A DNA stretch of 59,841 nucleotides. Origin: JAHCIE01 sp034431435. Lineage in GTDB: Bacteria; Chloroflexota; Anaerolineae; Epilineales; JAHCIE01. Positions 1 through 7,905 of the stretch are shown piece after piece. The stretch lies in contig DAOUDG010000060.1 in assembly GCA_034431435.1 (NCBI GenBank), positions 1-59,841 on the forward strand, given 5' to 3'. Each line of letters starts with the position of its first letter. Position 1 is the stretch's first letter. The position numbers were made by a program, and so were the translations under genes. The notes under the pieces are model-generated. The model ran no database searches. It worked only from the letters and a program-made list of their open reading frames with translations, and was not told where the DNA came from.

Positions 1-66
1 CATCCGTTCCCGCACCGCCTTGCTGTCCAACTGCCAGCGCTTCAACGTCGCGTGGATGTCGTCCAT
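1..66 (-). CDS. 5' end of an unidentified protein, cut by the left edge
   Basis: Only 22 codons are visible: ATG at 66 reading leftwards, beginning MDDIHATLKRWQLD and still open at base 1. The start is supported by a GGAGG ribosome binding site (plus-strand bases 73-77) and by a minus-strand promoter-like pair, TATACT (plus 100-105) with TGAAAC 17 bases further upstream (123-128). The gene is divergent from the reductase-like gene at 206 and could share its control region. Too little sequence is present to name a family. Confidence 0.6.
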   Translation of the reverse strand, partial: MDDIHATLKRWQLDSKAVRERM

Positions 67-153
67 CTCAACCCTCCGTCGCGAGTTCTTAGCTCTGGCA
101 GTATACCACACCCGCTCTGCGGGTTTCACCTTGGGATTAGTTTAGACACGTAA

Positions 154-171
154 CGATACAGGTCTGTATCG
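154..171. promoter_or_regulatory. Perfect 18-bp palindrome, probable repressor operator
   Basis: CGATACAG at 154-161 and CTGTATCG at 164-171 form a perfect inverted repeat around a GT centre. It sits 35 bases before the start codon at 206, in the short gap between two divergent genes. A GATACA element inside it (155-160) could serve as the -10, with TTGGGA (131-136) as a weak -35. The size and symmetry are typical of TetR-family operators; no regulator gene is visible, so the binding protein is unknown. Confidence 0.55.
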
Positions 172-205
172 CGGCGCGCGGTATGGCGTGCTGCAAGGAG
201 GGCAT

Positions 206-889
206 ATGCGCATCGGCGTACTGGGCACGGGCATGGTGGGGCAGACGCTCAGTGCGAAGCTGGCCGAGTTGGGGCACGATGTCATGGTGGGCACGCGGGA
301 CGTCGCCGCCCTCCTGGCGCGCACCGAGCCGGGCATGGGCCAGACGGAGCCGTTCAGCGCGTGGAGCAGGGCGCACCCCGCTATCAGGCTCGGCACATTC
401 GCCGAGGCTGCCGCCCACGGGACGACCATGTTCAACGCCACGTCGGGCACGGTGTCGCTGGTCGTCCTGGAGCAGGCGGGCGCGGCCAACCTCGACGGCA
501 AGACGCTGGTCGATGTCGCTAACCCGCTCGATTTCTCGCGCGGCATGCCGCCCACGCTCACCGTGTCCAACACCGACTCGGTCGGCGAGCAGTTGCAGCG
601 CGCCTTCCCTGGGCTGAAAGTCGTCAAGAGCCTCAATACCGTGACCGCCGCGCTGATGGTCAACCCGCGCCTGCTGGCCGACGGCGACCACACCATGTTC
701 GTGTGCGGCAATGACGCGGCCGCTAAGGCCCACGTGACGACCATGCTCACCGACTGGTTCGGCTGGCGCGACGTGGTCGATCTGGGCGACATCAGCAGCG
801 CACGCGGCATGGAGATGTACCTGCCGCTGTGGCTGCGGCTGTGGGGTGCGTTGGGTACGCCCATGCTCAACGTCCAGGTAATGCGGTAG
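206..889 (+). CDS. NADPH-dependent F420 reductase-like dinucleotide-binding protein
   Basis: A 227-residue Rossmann protein beginning MRIGVLGTGMVGQTL, with the glycine-rich nucleotide loop GTGMVG at residues 7-12 and VGTRD at the end of the second strand, where an arginine usually selects NADP. This matches the F420H2:NADP+ oxidoreductase (NpdG/FNO-like) and related NADP-binding family, in which members with no F420 role are common. The ATG at 206 was chosen because AAGGAGG lies at 195-201; a GTG at 188 in the same frame would include that site. The palindrome at 154-171 suggests repressor control. No F420 biosynthesis gene is in the window, so the actual cofactor partner is open. Confidence 0.8.
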   Translation: MRIGVLGTGMVGQTLSAKLAELGHDVMVGTRDVAALLARTEPGMGQTEPFSAWSRAHPAIRLGTFAEAAAHGTTMFNATSGTVSLVVLEQAGAANLDGKTLVDVANPLDFSRGMPPTLTVSNTDSVGEQLQRAFPGLKVVKSLNTVTAALMVNPRLLADGDHTMFVCGNDAAAKAHVTTMLTDWFGWRDVVDLGDISSARGMEMYLPLWLRLWGALGTPMLNVQVMR

Positions 890-1028
890 CGGGGCAGTCA
901 GGCCCTATGCGGCCGGATGGCCGCATGCGGCGCGGGTCGGGCGGCGGATGTGGCCGCCCGCCGCGAGCGGTCAGGCGGAGCGGCGCGCCCGTAAGGTCTC
1001 GCCGCCACGCGCGTCATAATCTGTGCAT

Positions 1029-1373
1029 GGGGATGAAATGGTTTCGACCGGGAGGGAAGATCGCGGGCTGCAAGCCGAGGCGCCTGATCCTCGTTAAAAG
1101 TGGGCAAAACAACAACAGCCAAGCCTCAACTGGCTCTCGCCGCCTAAGGGCGACGACGTCGCGCCAACTCCCCCTCTGACGGACTGGTTAGCGGCGCAAC
1201 TCTGTCGGAGTGCCGCCTCTCGAATGGTGATACGGGAGGCGAAAGACCATCACCTAACGCTGAACCCGGCTCAGTCGGTCGAGATGGGCCAGCGTGACAC
1301 CTGAGGACCGACTAAGCTTGTAGACGCCTTCGGGACAACTTTCGGGACGCGGGTTCAATTCCCGCCATCTCCA
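1029..1373 (+). ncRNA. ssrA: tmRNA (transfer-messenger RNA)
   Basis: The 5' end GGGGATG (1029-1035) pairs with CATCTCC (1366-1372) as the acceptor stem, the sequence GGTTTCGACC follows the start, and a T-arm GGGTTCAATTCCC lies just before the 3' stem, all standard for one-piece tmRNA. The resume codon is GGC at 1103 and the open frame encodes GKTTTAKPQLALAA before TAA at 1145-1147, so the degradation tag ends in ALAA as expected. The RNA rescues stalled ribosomes together with SmpB. The terminal CCA is not fully encoded (ACCT follows the stem). A -10-like CATAAT lies at 1015-1020, eight bases before the 5' end. The exact 3' end is uncertain by a few bases. Confidence 0.95.
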
Positions 1374-1381
1374 CCTACGCT

Positions 1382-1420
1382 GAGGGGCGCGATCCGAGTC
1401 AGGGTCGCGCCCCTCGCTTT
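1382..1420 (+). terminator. Intrinsic terminator of ssrA
   Basis: GAGGGGCGCGA (1382-1392) pairs perfectly with TCGCGCCCCTC (1405-1415) over 11 bp with a 12-base loop, followed by GCTTT. It begins nine bases after the tmRNA body. The convergent propeller gene ends at 1424, so the hairpin may also serve that gene in the other direction. Confidence 0.8.
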
Positions 1421-1423
1421 GAG

Positions 1424-3841
1424 TTAGCCAAACGGCGCGGCCCCCTTCACCTTTGCCGCCAGGTAGGGCAGGAACAGCTCGAAGGGGGAGCGGGTCGGCG
1501 TCGCCGAGGGCGTCGGGGTGGCGGTCGGCGTATTCGTGGCCGTTACGGTCGCGGTCGGTGTCGGCGATGGGCCGTCGGTGGCTGTGGCCGTGATGCTCGG
1601 CGTCGCGGTCGGCGATGGGCTGGCTGTCGGCGTCGGCGTCCCCGTTGTCGTGCGCGTGGCCGTCGGTGTCGCCGTGGGCGTGGCGGTCGGCGTCATGGTC
1701 CACGTGGCCGTCCCGCCCGCGGTGGGGCTGGCGGTGGGCGTCGGCGTGGCCGGGAACGAACACGGCGATTGGGCGACGGCCGACAGCCCCGCCGCTGAGC
1801 CGAGCCAATACTCGCACGAGCCGCGCCGCGCGAGGCTCGTCACCCCCAGCGCCTCGGCGGGGCTGTTGGGGCGGGCCAGGGTCTGGGTCGGGGTTCCGAA
1901 CACGGTAAAGCGCACCGCACCGCCCGCCGTCAGCAGCCACACGCCGCCGTTGTCGGGCCAGGCGGGCGGGTTGAAGGTCAGGTGGTAGATCAGGTTGCTG
2001 GGCAAGCCATTGGCGGGTGAGCCGACGGTATAGGCCTGCCAGGTCGTGCCCGTAGTCGAGCGCACCGCTGCCCCTAGCCACGACCCCACCCATAGCTTGC
2101 CCTGGCCGTCCACCGCCACCGACACGGGACTGTTCAGCGCGGGCTGACCCGTGAAGCGAACGAAGGGCGTCCCCGGCTGTGGCGAGTCGCCGTGATCCAT
2201 CAGGTACAGCCCCGTATCCGTCGCCAGCCACAGGCACGCCCGCCCCGATGGACAGCCGGACGCCGAGCCGGGCGTCTGGGACGAGGGGGCCGCCGCCAGG
2301 TCGCGAATCACGCCAAAGCCGCCGCCTGATCCGCCAGCCCAGGCGCGCCAGTTGCCGTCCGCGCTCAGCATGAACAGCCTGGGCGCGATGCCCACGCCGC
2401 CCGCGTTGCCCGCCCACAGGCGGCCCTGATTGTCCTTCACCAGCGCCTGGACGTTGCCGAAGGCGTCACGCCCGACGCCCGTGTAGTGCAGCCACACCCC
2501 ACTGTCGGTCAGGCGGCTGACCCCGCCCAGCGGCCCACTATCGCCGTTTTCGCCCGTCGCTACCCACAGATCAAGGCCGAGGCGTACGATGGCGTGGACA
2601 CGGTTGGACGGCAGGCCCGCGCTCACCTGGTCGTAGACAGTCCACGTCTCGGCGCCGGTGTCGCGGTCACGCTCTAGCAGCGCCAGCCCGCTGTCCGTGC
2701 CCACCCACAGCCGGACGAGCGGGTCGGAGCCTTCCATCAGCAGGGCGTTGACCTGGTTGGAGGGCAGGCCGGGCGCGCGCAACGCCGCGCCGATGCTGCC
2801 GTCACCACGAATGGGCACTGGCCCCGCGTCCGTGCCAACCCATGCCCCCGCGCCCGGCGCGGCAGCCACGGCGCGCGGGACGCGGCCCGGCAGGCCGCCC
2901 GCTCCCATCGGAAACACCTGAATCTGGTCATCGGCGGAGTTGGCCGTGCCCCGCGCATCGATGCGCGCCACGCCCCCCGTGCAGCCGCTCTCGCAGCCGA
3001 AGGCTGCCCATACCCGCCCCTGGCCATCGACGGTCATCGTCTCGACCGGGCTGTCGGGCAGTGTACCCTGGCCGATGAGCGTCATCTGGCCGTTGGCGTC
3101 GCGGCGGGCAATGCCCTGTTGGGCCCCGAACCACACCGCCCCGTCGGGCGTCGTGACCACGGCGACGACGACGTTGGACGGCAAGCCGGGCAGCGTGTCG
3201 GTGTTGAAGTCCTGGCAGACCGTTCCGTCGTGCCGTCGCACCCCATCCCCCGCCCCGACTGTCGTCCACACCCACTGCCCCGCCTCCACCGCCCACAGGC
3301 GGTTAGGTTGGGTCGCCTGGCGCGCGGCGGTGAAGTTGGCCGCCAGGGCATCGCAGATGTCAGGGTACTTGCGCATGGTCACACCGTCCCAGACGCTGGC
3401 GGAGGCGCTGGTTGCCGCCCAGATGTGGCCCGCCCCGTCCAACCCCAACCCTTCGACGCGCTCTGCCCACAGGCCGTCGGCCGTCGTCCACACCCGCCAG
3501 CTTGTGCCGTCCCAGCGCGCCAGGCCGCCGTAGGTTCCCACCCACACGTAGCCCGTGGCCGGGTCGATGAGCACATCGCGGGTCTGGTTGTCGGGCAGGC
3601 CGTCATCGATGGTGAAGACGCGCCGCGCTCCGCTGGCGGTGTCCCAGCGCACGACACCCCCGCCCGTCGCAGCCCAGACCGTCGCGCCGTCGGGGGCGAC
3701 TGCCAGGGCGTATACGTCGTCGGTGTGAGTATAGATGCGCCACGTTGTCGGCATCCCACCCTGCGCCGCCGCGTGGGATGCGGAGATGAGCAGCGCCAGG
3801 CTGAGGAGGGCGGCGAGGATGAGCCAGCGGGCACGGTGCAA
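1424..3841 (-). CDS. Secreted two-component-regulator-type beta-propeller protein with PT-rich linker
   Basis: An 805-residue exported protein. Residues 1-27 form a signal peptide (MHRARW, a leucine-rich core, ending SHAAAQ). Residues about 30-680 are repeats of the type GLPDNQTRDVL, GYVWVGTYGGLARWDG and GLPSNVV, the signature of two-component-regulator propeller blades. A threonine/proline/alanine linker with TPTATPT repeats covers about 690-780, and the end is FELFLPYLAAKVKG, like the short hydrophobic tails of Chloroflexota surface proteins. The start is TTG at 3841 with GGAGG five bases upstream; no ATG fits better. There is no kinase or receiver domain, so a surface or sensory-binding role is an inference. 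Confidence 0.85.
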   Translation of the reverse strand: MHRARWLILAALLSLALLISASHAAAQGGMPTTWRIYTHTDDVYALAVAPDGATVWAATGGGVVRWDTASGARRVFTIDDGLPDNQTRDVLIDPATGYVWVGTYGGLARWDGTSWRVWTTADGLWAERVEGLGLDGAGHIWAATSASASVWDGVTMRKYPDICDALAANFTAARQATQPNRLWAVEAGQWVWTTVGAGDGVRRHDGTVCQDFNTDTLPGLPSNVVVAVVTTPDGAVWFGAQQGIARRDANGQMTLIGQGTLPDSPVETMTVDGQGRVWAAFGCESGCTGGVARIDARGTANSADDQIQVFPMGAGGLPGRVPRAVAAAPGAGAWVGTDAGPVPIRGDGSIGAALRAPGLPSNQVNALLMEGSDPLVRLWVGTDSGLALLERDRDTGAETWTVYDQVSAGLPSNRVHAIVRLGLDLWVATGENGDSGPLGGVSRLTDSGVWLHYTGVGRDAFGNVQALVKDNQGRLWAGNAGGVGIAPRLFMLSADGNWRAWAGGSGGGFGVIRDLAAAPSSQTPGSASGCPSGRACLWLATDTGLYLMDHGDSPQPGTPFVRFTGQPALNSPVSVAVDGQGKLWVGSWLGAAVRSTTGTTWQAYTVGSPANGLPSNLIYHLTFNPPAWPDNGGVWLLTAGGAVRFTVFGTPTQTLARPNSPAEALGVTSLARRGSCEYWLGSAAGLSAVAQSPCSFPATPTPTASPTAGGTATWTMTPTATPTATPTATRTTTGTPTPTASPSPTATPSITATATDGPSPTPTATVTATNTPTATPTPSATPTRSPFELFLPYLAAKVKGAAPFG

Positions 3842-3890
3842 GGGAGCCTCCGGGGCGAAATAGCCAATAGACAGGAGTCAGAAAGTTACA

Positions 3891-3911
3891 TGGTCGGCGG
3901 TCGGTCGTCAT
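3891..3911 (-). repeat. Copy of a GACCGACC-type intergenic repeat
   Basis: Read on the minus strand this is TGACGACCGACCGCCGACCA, nearly identical to one arm of the long inverted repeat after glnK (42235-42257). It lies in the leader of the propeller gene. Function unknown. Confidence 0.5.
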
Positions 3912-4072
3912 TCGGTACCACATGAATGGACGTTGAGGGCGCGGATATGTTACGGCCGCCGCTTATGTAGCCGACAGCGGCTGACCGTGGTACAATGACG
4001 GTGTGCCCAGGACAACCAGGCGCGGAAAGATGTCTGCCGTCGATACCTGGATCGTTTCACCGGAGCTGCTGT

Positions 4073-4993
4073 ATGAGCCTGTCCTCGAATCCACTGACCA
4101 TCGCGCCCCACGTCGCGGCTACGCTGGCCCTCTCCCAGCCCGTCGTCGCCCTGGAATCTACCGTCATTACCCACGGCCTGCCGTGGCCCAAGAACCTCGA
4201 AGTGGCGCGGGCCATGGAGGCCGCCATCCGTGACAGTGGTGCGACTCCGGCCACCATTGCCGTCCTCGACGGACAGCTGCGGGTCGGGGTGACCGACGCC
4301 GAGCTAGAGACGCTGGCTCAGGTGGGCGGCCGGGCGCGTAAGGTGAGCCGCCGCGATTTGCCCATCGTCGTCGCCCGTGGCGAGCATGGCGGCACGACGG
4401 TCGCCGCCACCATGTGGGTGGCTCACCGAGCGGGTATCCAGGTCTTCGCCACGGGCGGCATCGGCGGCGTGCACCGCCGCCACCCATGGGACGTGTCGGC
4501 CGACCTGCCGGAGCTGGCCCAGACAGCGGTGCTTGTCGCGTGCTCGGGCGCGAAGGCCATCCTCGACCTGCCACTGACCCTGGAGTGGCTGGAGACCCAC
4601 GGCGTGCCCGTTCTCGGCTGGCAGACCGACACCTTCCCGGCCTTTTATAGCCGCGACAGCGGGTTGCCCGTCGACCAGCGCGTGGCGAATGCGGCTGAAG
4701 TTGCCGCCATCTGGCGCGCCCAGCGCGGGTTGGGATTGGGGGGCGCGCTGCTGGCCGTGCCCATCCCGATCGAGTACGCCACGTCGCCCACCGTGGTCGA
4801 GAAGGCCGTGGCCGTTGCCCTGGACGAGGCCGACGCGCGGGGCATCCGTGGCAAGGCGGTCACTCCCTTCCTGCTGGAGCGGGTGGCCGCCATCACCGAG
4901 GGCGCGAGTCAGGCGGCTAACCTGGCGCTGCTCGAGCATAACGCCCGCGTCGCCGCCCAGGTCGCCGTCGCCCTTGCCCACGCGCCGGCGTGA
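4073..4993 (+). CDS. psuG: Pseudouridine-5'-phosphate glycosidase
   Basis: A 306-residue protein matching PsuG, which reversibly splits pseudouridine 5'-phosphate into uracil and ribose 5-phosphate, mainly for pseudouridine breakdown. Family hallmarks are ALESTVITHGLPWPKNLEVA near the N-terminus, GEHGGTTVAATMW, ATGGIGGVHR and the conserved SGAKAILDLP and LGWQTDTFPAFY blocks. Length is normal. The ATG at 4073 has GGAG at 4062-4065; the open frame extends further upstream but without family sequence. A TACAAT at 3991-3996 may be its -10. No pseudouridine kinase gene (psuK) is adjacent. Confidence 0.95.
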   Translation: MSLSSNPLTIAPHVAATLALSQPVVALESTVITHGLPWPKNLEVARAMEAAIRDSGATPATIAVLDGQLRVGVTDAELETLAQVGGRARKVSRRDLPIVVARGEHGGTTVAATMWVAHRAGIQVFATGGIGGVHRRHPWDVSADLPELAQTAVLVACSGAKAILDLPLTLEWLETHGVPVLGWQTDTFPAFYSRDSGLPVDQRVANAAEVAAIWRAQRGLGLGGALLAVPIPIEYATSPTVVEKAVAVALDEADARGIRGKAVTPFLLERVAAITEGASQAANLALLEHNARVAAQVAVALAHAPA

Positions 4994-4999
4994 GGGATT

Positions 5000-5023
5000 G
5001 GACGCGGAGGAACGCGGACGCGA
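5000..5023. repeat. Dispersed GCGGACG-type repeat
   Basis: GGACGCGGAGGAACGCGGAC is one of four copies in this window of a short repeat built on GCGGA(C/G)GAACGCGGA (others near 10181, 13603 and 50443). It fills the gap between psuG and the methyltransferase gene. Confidence 0.55.
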
Positions 5024-5041
5024 AATCGCTTCGAGGTGTGA

Positions 5042-5779
5042 ATGACCGATAGCCCGGCCCCCGCCTGGGGCGAGGACCATTCCGACCTGTTCATCCTGCG
5101 CGGGCAGGTGTTCACGCCGCGCCGCGACGAAATTGCCCGCAGCCTGGTCGATCTCATCCCCGCCGCGACTGACGATACCTTCACCGCCGTCGAGTTGGGC
5201 GTTGGCGCGGGCTGGCTGAGCGAGGCCATACTGCGCCGCTTCCCCGGCGCCCGCGTCGTCGGCCTGGATGGCTCGCCGCGCATGCTGGCCGAGACGGCCG
5301 CCCGCCTCGCCCCGTTCGCCGAGCGCGTCGAGTTGCGTCCCTTCCGACTCGAGGACGATGCCTGGCTGGCCGACCTGCCATCTGCTCGCGCCATCCTCAG
5401 CAGCCTGGTAATTCATCACCTGGACGCGGCGGGCAAGCAGCGTCTCTACCGCCGCCTGCTCGACCGTCTGGAGCCGGGTGGCGCGCTCCTCATCTGCGAC
5501 CTCGTCGCCCCAACCAGCGAGACGGCGCGGCGCTACATGGCGCGCGCCTGGGACGATGAGGTGCTGCGCCAGTCACGGGCGATGACGGGCCGCGACGACC
5601 TGGCCGAGGAGTTCAGGGCCACCGAGTGGAACCTGTACGACTACCCTGACCCGACGATGGACATGCCCGACCCGCTGCCCGATCACCTGGACTGGCTGCG
5701 CGCCACGAGTTATGTGGGTGTCGACGCCTTCTGGCTGTGCGCCGGCCACGCCATCTACGGCGGCTACCGCCCGACGTGA
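5042..5779 (+). CDS. Class I SAM-dependent methyltransferase
   Basis: A 245-residue methyltransferase. Motif I is VELGVGAGWLSEAIL (residues about 50-64), followed by the acidic VVGLDGSPRML loop that binds the SAM ribose, and a motif near ILSSLVIHHLDAAGK and LEPGGALLICDLV, as in ubiquinone/menaquinone-type and small-molecule methyltransferases. The substrate cannot be read from sequence. The ATG at 5042 follows a weak GAGGTG site. The GNAT gene downstream begins on the last bases of this one (GTGA overlap), so the two are probably co-translated. Confidence 0.85.
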   Translation: MTDSPAPAWGEDHSDLFILRGQVFTPRRDEIARSLVDLIPAATDDTFTAVELGVGAGWLSEAILRRFPGARVVGLDGSPRMLAETAARLAPFAERVELRPFRLEDDAWLADLPSARAILSSLVIHHLDAAGKQRLYRRLLDRLEPGGALLICDLVAPTSETARRYMARAWDDEVLRQSRAMTGRDDLAEEFRATEWNLYDYPDPTMDMPDPLPDHLDWLRATSYVGVDAFWLCAGHAIYGGYRPT

Positions 5780-6219
5780 GCGAACCTGTGATTCGTCGCG
5801 CCCGCGCCGTAGACCAGGCCACTATCCGTGCCCTGGTCTACGGCGAGCGTCTCGACCCCATGACCCTCGACTGGGCCAACTTCCTCGTCGCCGAGGACGA
5901 CCAGGGCCGCACCATCGGCATCGGTCAGATCAAGCCTCTGCGCGGCGCGCGCGAACTGGGGAGCCTGGTCGTCGTCCCCGATTGGCGCGAGCACGGCGTC
6001 GGCGCGGCCCTCATCCACGCCCTGATGGCCGACGAGCCTGGCCCCCTGTTTCTCGTCTGCCGCGAGATGCGCGTCCCCTACTACCGCAAGTTCGGCTTCC
6101 GCGAGATCGGCCTCCGCGAGACCCTGGGCGCGCTGCGCCTCAAGGCCGCGCTGATGCGCGCCGCCCGGCTGATTGGCCTGCGCGGCGCAGTCATGCGTTG
6201 GGACAGGCCCGCCGTTTGA
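5776..6219 (+). CDS. GNAT-family N-acetyltransferase
   Basis: A 147-residue protein starting VSEPVIRRARAVDQATIRALV. It has the GNAT layout: GRTIGIGQIKPLRGARELGSLVVVPDWREHGVGAALIHALM contains the conserved beta4 strand and the R/Q-x-x-G-x-G/A acetyl-CoA loop (here REHGVGA), and YYRKFGFREI is the usual C-terminal motif. The GTG at 5776 overlaps the stop of the methyltransferase gene. Substrate unknown. The stop codon overlaps the -35 of the next promoter. Confidence 0.85.
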   Translation: MSEPVIRRARAVDQATIRALVYGERLDPMTLDWANFLVAEDDQGRTIGIGQIKPLRGARELGSLVVVPDWREHGVGAALIHALMADEPGPLFLVCREMRVPYYRKFGFREIGLRETLGALRLKAALMRAARLIGLRGAVMRWDRPAV

Positions 6220-6244
6220 CATCCATCCTGCGCGCCTCTATCAT
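6216..6244 (+). promoter_or_regulatory. Sigma-70-type promoter of the 6265-recF operon
   Basis: TTGACA at 6216-6221, a 17-base spacer and TATCAT at 6239-6244. The -35 box contains the TGA stop of the acetyltransferase gene. Expected start of transcription is about 6251, close to the AGGGAG ribosome binding site of the next gene. Confidence 0.8.
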
Positions 6245-6264
6245 AGCCGCAGGGAGTACGGGAC

Positions 6265-6681
6265 ATGGATGACATTGACGTTTGGTTTGACGCCTACACG
6301 GCCTATCTGCGCCATCAGCTGACCCACCACGCGCTCCACGCCGAGCCGGCGCCACCTGAGCTGGTCATGGATGCCGTCGAGCGGTTGTGGACGCCGACGG
6401 AGCCGCCCCGCTGGCAGCACCTCATCGAGGGACTGCGCTGGGCGATGAGTGAGCACGGTCACCCCGACGAGTTCGCCGTGGCCATCGAGCTGGCCCTGAA
6501 GCTGGAGCGTGAACACAAGGCCGAGCAGCAGAAGCTGGCCGACTGGGAAGAGCCGGAGCCGTATCAGGACAACGCCTACATTCGCCGCCATCAGGAGTGG
6601 GAACGCACCCGCCGCCTGCTCCACGGCGACGAGGACAGTACCTATTTCTGGGACCGCTATCGCTGGCTGAACGGCGGCTGA
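6265..6681 (+). CDS. Conserved-looking hypothetical protein upstream of recF
   Basis: A 138-residue soluble acidic protein rich in Trp, His, Glu and Arg (MDDIDVWFDAYTAYLRHQL at the N-terminus; several WE and EREHKAEQQ stretches; ends YFWDRYRWLNGG). No catalytic motif, signal peptide or membrane segment is visible, and I do not recognise the family. The ATG follows AGGGAG by eight bases. It is the first gene of a short operon with recF (four bases between stop and the recF start). Confidence 0.7.
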   Translation: MDDIDVWFDAYTAYLRHQLTHHALHAEPAPPELVMDAVERLWTPTEPPRWQHLIEGLRWAMSEHGHPDEFAVAIELALKLEREHKAEQQKLADWEEPEPYQDNAYIRRHQEWERTRRLLHGDEDSTYFWDRYRWLNGG

Positions 6682-6685
6682 GGCC

Positions 6686-7894
6686 GTGCGCCTGACGCAT
6701 CTGGGCCTTACCAATTTTCGCGTCTATCGACGCCTGGACCTGACCCTGTCGCCGGGCGTGACCCTCCTGGTGGGCGACAATGCCCAGGGCAAGACGGCCC
6801 TCCTGGAGGCGATCTACTATCTGGCGACCAGCCGCTCGCCGCGCGGCAGCGCGGACCGCGAGATGCTGGCGTGGGCCGCTCGCGACGAGCCGCTGCCCTT
6901 CAGCCGCGTCACGGGTGAAGTCTTGCGCGCCGACGGCAGCGTGCGGCTAGAGATTGTCACCGTCCGGCCGCCCGGTGAGCCGATGGGGCGACTCGAGAAG
7001 CGCGTCAAGATCGACGGCGTAACCCGCCGCGCCCTGGACCTGCTCGGCCAGGTGAATGTGGTCCTCTTCGCGCCTGAGGACATCGCCCTCCTGGAGGAGG
7101 GGCCGGGCGTGCGCCGCCGCTACCTGGACGCTGCCCTGTGCCAGCTGGACGCGCGCTACTGTTATGCCCTGGGCCAGTATCGGAAAGTCGTCACCCAGCG
7201 CAACAGCCTGCTGAGGCGCATTCAAGACGGTCTCGCCCGGCGCGACGAGATAGGCGTCTGGGATGAGTTGCTCATCGAGCACGGCGCGCTGCTGACGGCG
7301 CGGCGGCACGCCTGGCTGCGGCTGCTTGCGGAGCGTGGCGACCCGATCCACCGCGACCTGACAGGCGGGCGCGACCCGATCCACATAAACTATCGACCGA
7401 GCGCGCTCTTTAGCCAGAGTGAGCCACTGCGCACGCCGGGTGCGGCCGAGGCTGCGCAGGCCGTGCTAAGTCGGGACGAGCTACCCCTGGACACGGTGCG
7501 GGTAGCCTTCCGGGCGCGTTTGGCGGGGCGAGCAGCGGCCGAGGTTCGGGCGGGCGCGACGCTGGTCGGGCCGCATCGCGATGACTTCCTGCTGTTGAGC
7601 CACGGCGTAGACCTGCACATCTACGGCTCGCGCGGGCAGAAGCGCACAGCGGCCCTGGCCCTCAAGCTCGCCGAGGCGGAGGGCATGCAGGCGACGACGG
7701 GCGAGGCGCCGCTGCTCTTGCTCGATGATGTCATGTCTGAGTTGGACGCGCTGCGGCGGGCCTACGTCGCCGAGCGCATGCTTCGCCACGACCAGACCCT
7801 GGCGACGGCCACCGACTGGTCCGATTTCAGCCCCGACCTCCAGGCCAGGGCCACCCGGCTGACGGTTCGAGGGGGGGCAGTGACGCCCGCGTGA
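6686..7894 (+). CDS. recF: DNA replication and repair protein RecF
   Basis: A 402-residue SMC-like ATPase. The N-terminus MRLTHLGLTNFRVYRRLDL is the classical RecF start; the Walker A loop is GDNAQGKTALLEA (residues 30-42), the ABC signature region is YGSRGQKRTAALALKLAEAE (about 311-330) and Walker B is PLLLLDDVMSELD (about 342-354). RecF loads RecA with RecO and RecR at single-strand gaps. Start is GTG at 6686. In many bacteria recF lies next to dnaN or gyrB; here it follows a hypothetical gene and is followed 11 bases later by ABC permeases. Confidence 0.95.
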   Translation: MRLTHLGLTNFRVYRRLDLTLSPGVTLLVGDNAQGKTALLEAIYYLATSRSPRGSADREMLAWAARDEPLPFSRVTGEVLRADGSVRLEIVTVRPPGEPMGRLEKRVKIDGVTRRALDLLGQVNVVLFAPEDIALLEEGPGVRRRYLDAALCQLDARYCYALGQYRKVVTQRNSLLRRIQDGLARRDEIGVWDELLIEHGALLTARRHAWLRLLAERGDPIHRDLTGGRDPIHINYRPSALFSQSEPLRTPGAAEAAQAVLSRDELPLDTVRVAFRARLAGRAAAEVRAGATLVGPHRDDFLLLSHGVDLHIYGSRGQKRTAALALKLAEAEGMQATTGEAPLLLLDDVMSELDALRRAYVAERMLRHDQTLATATDWSDFSPDLQARATRLTVRGGAVTPA

Positions 7895-7905
7895 GGAGAA
7901 GCCCT

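Noticed and set aside
829..1179. 116-codon frame over the region before and within ssrA
   Set aside because: It runs through the tmRNA body and the end of the reductase gene; there is no coding signature.
1518..1988. 156-residue Val/Gly/Ala protein on the plus strand
   Set aside because: It is the reverse complement of the TPTATPT linker of the propeller gene and has no independent start signals.
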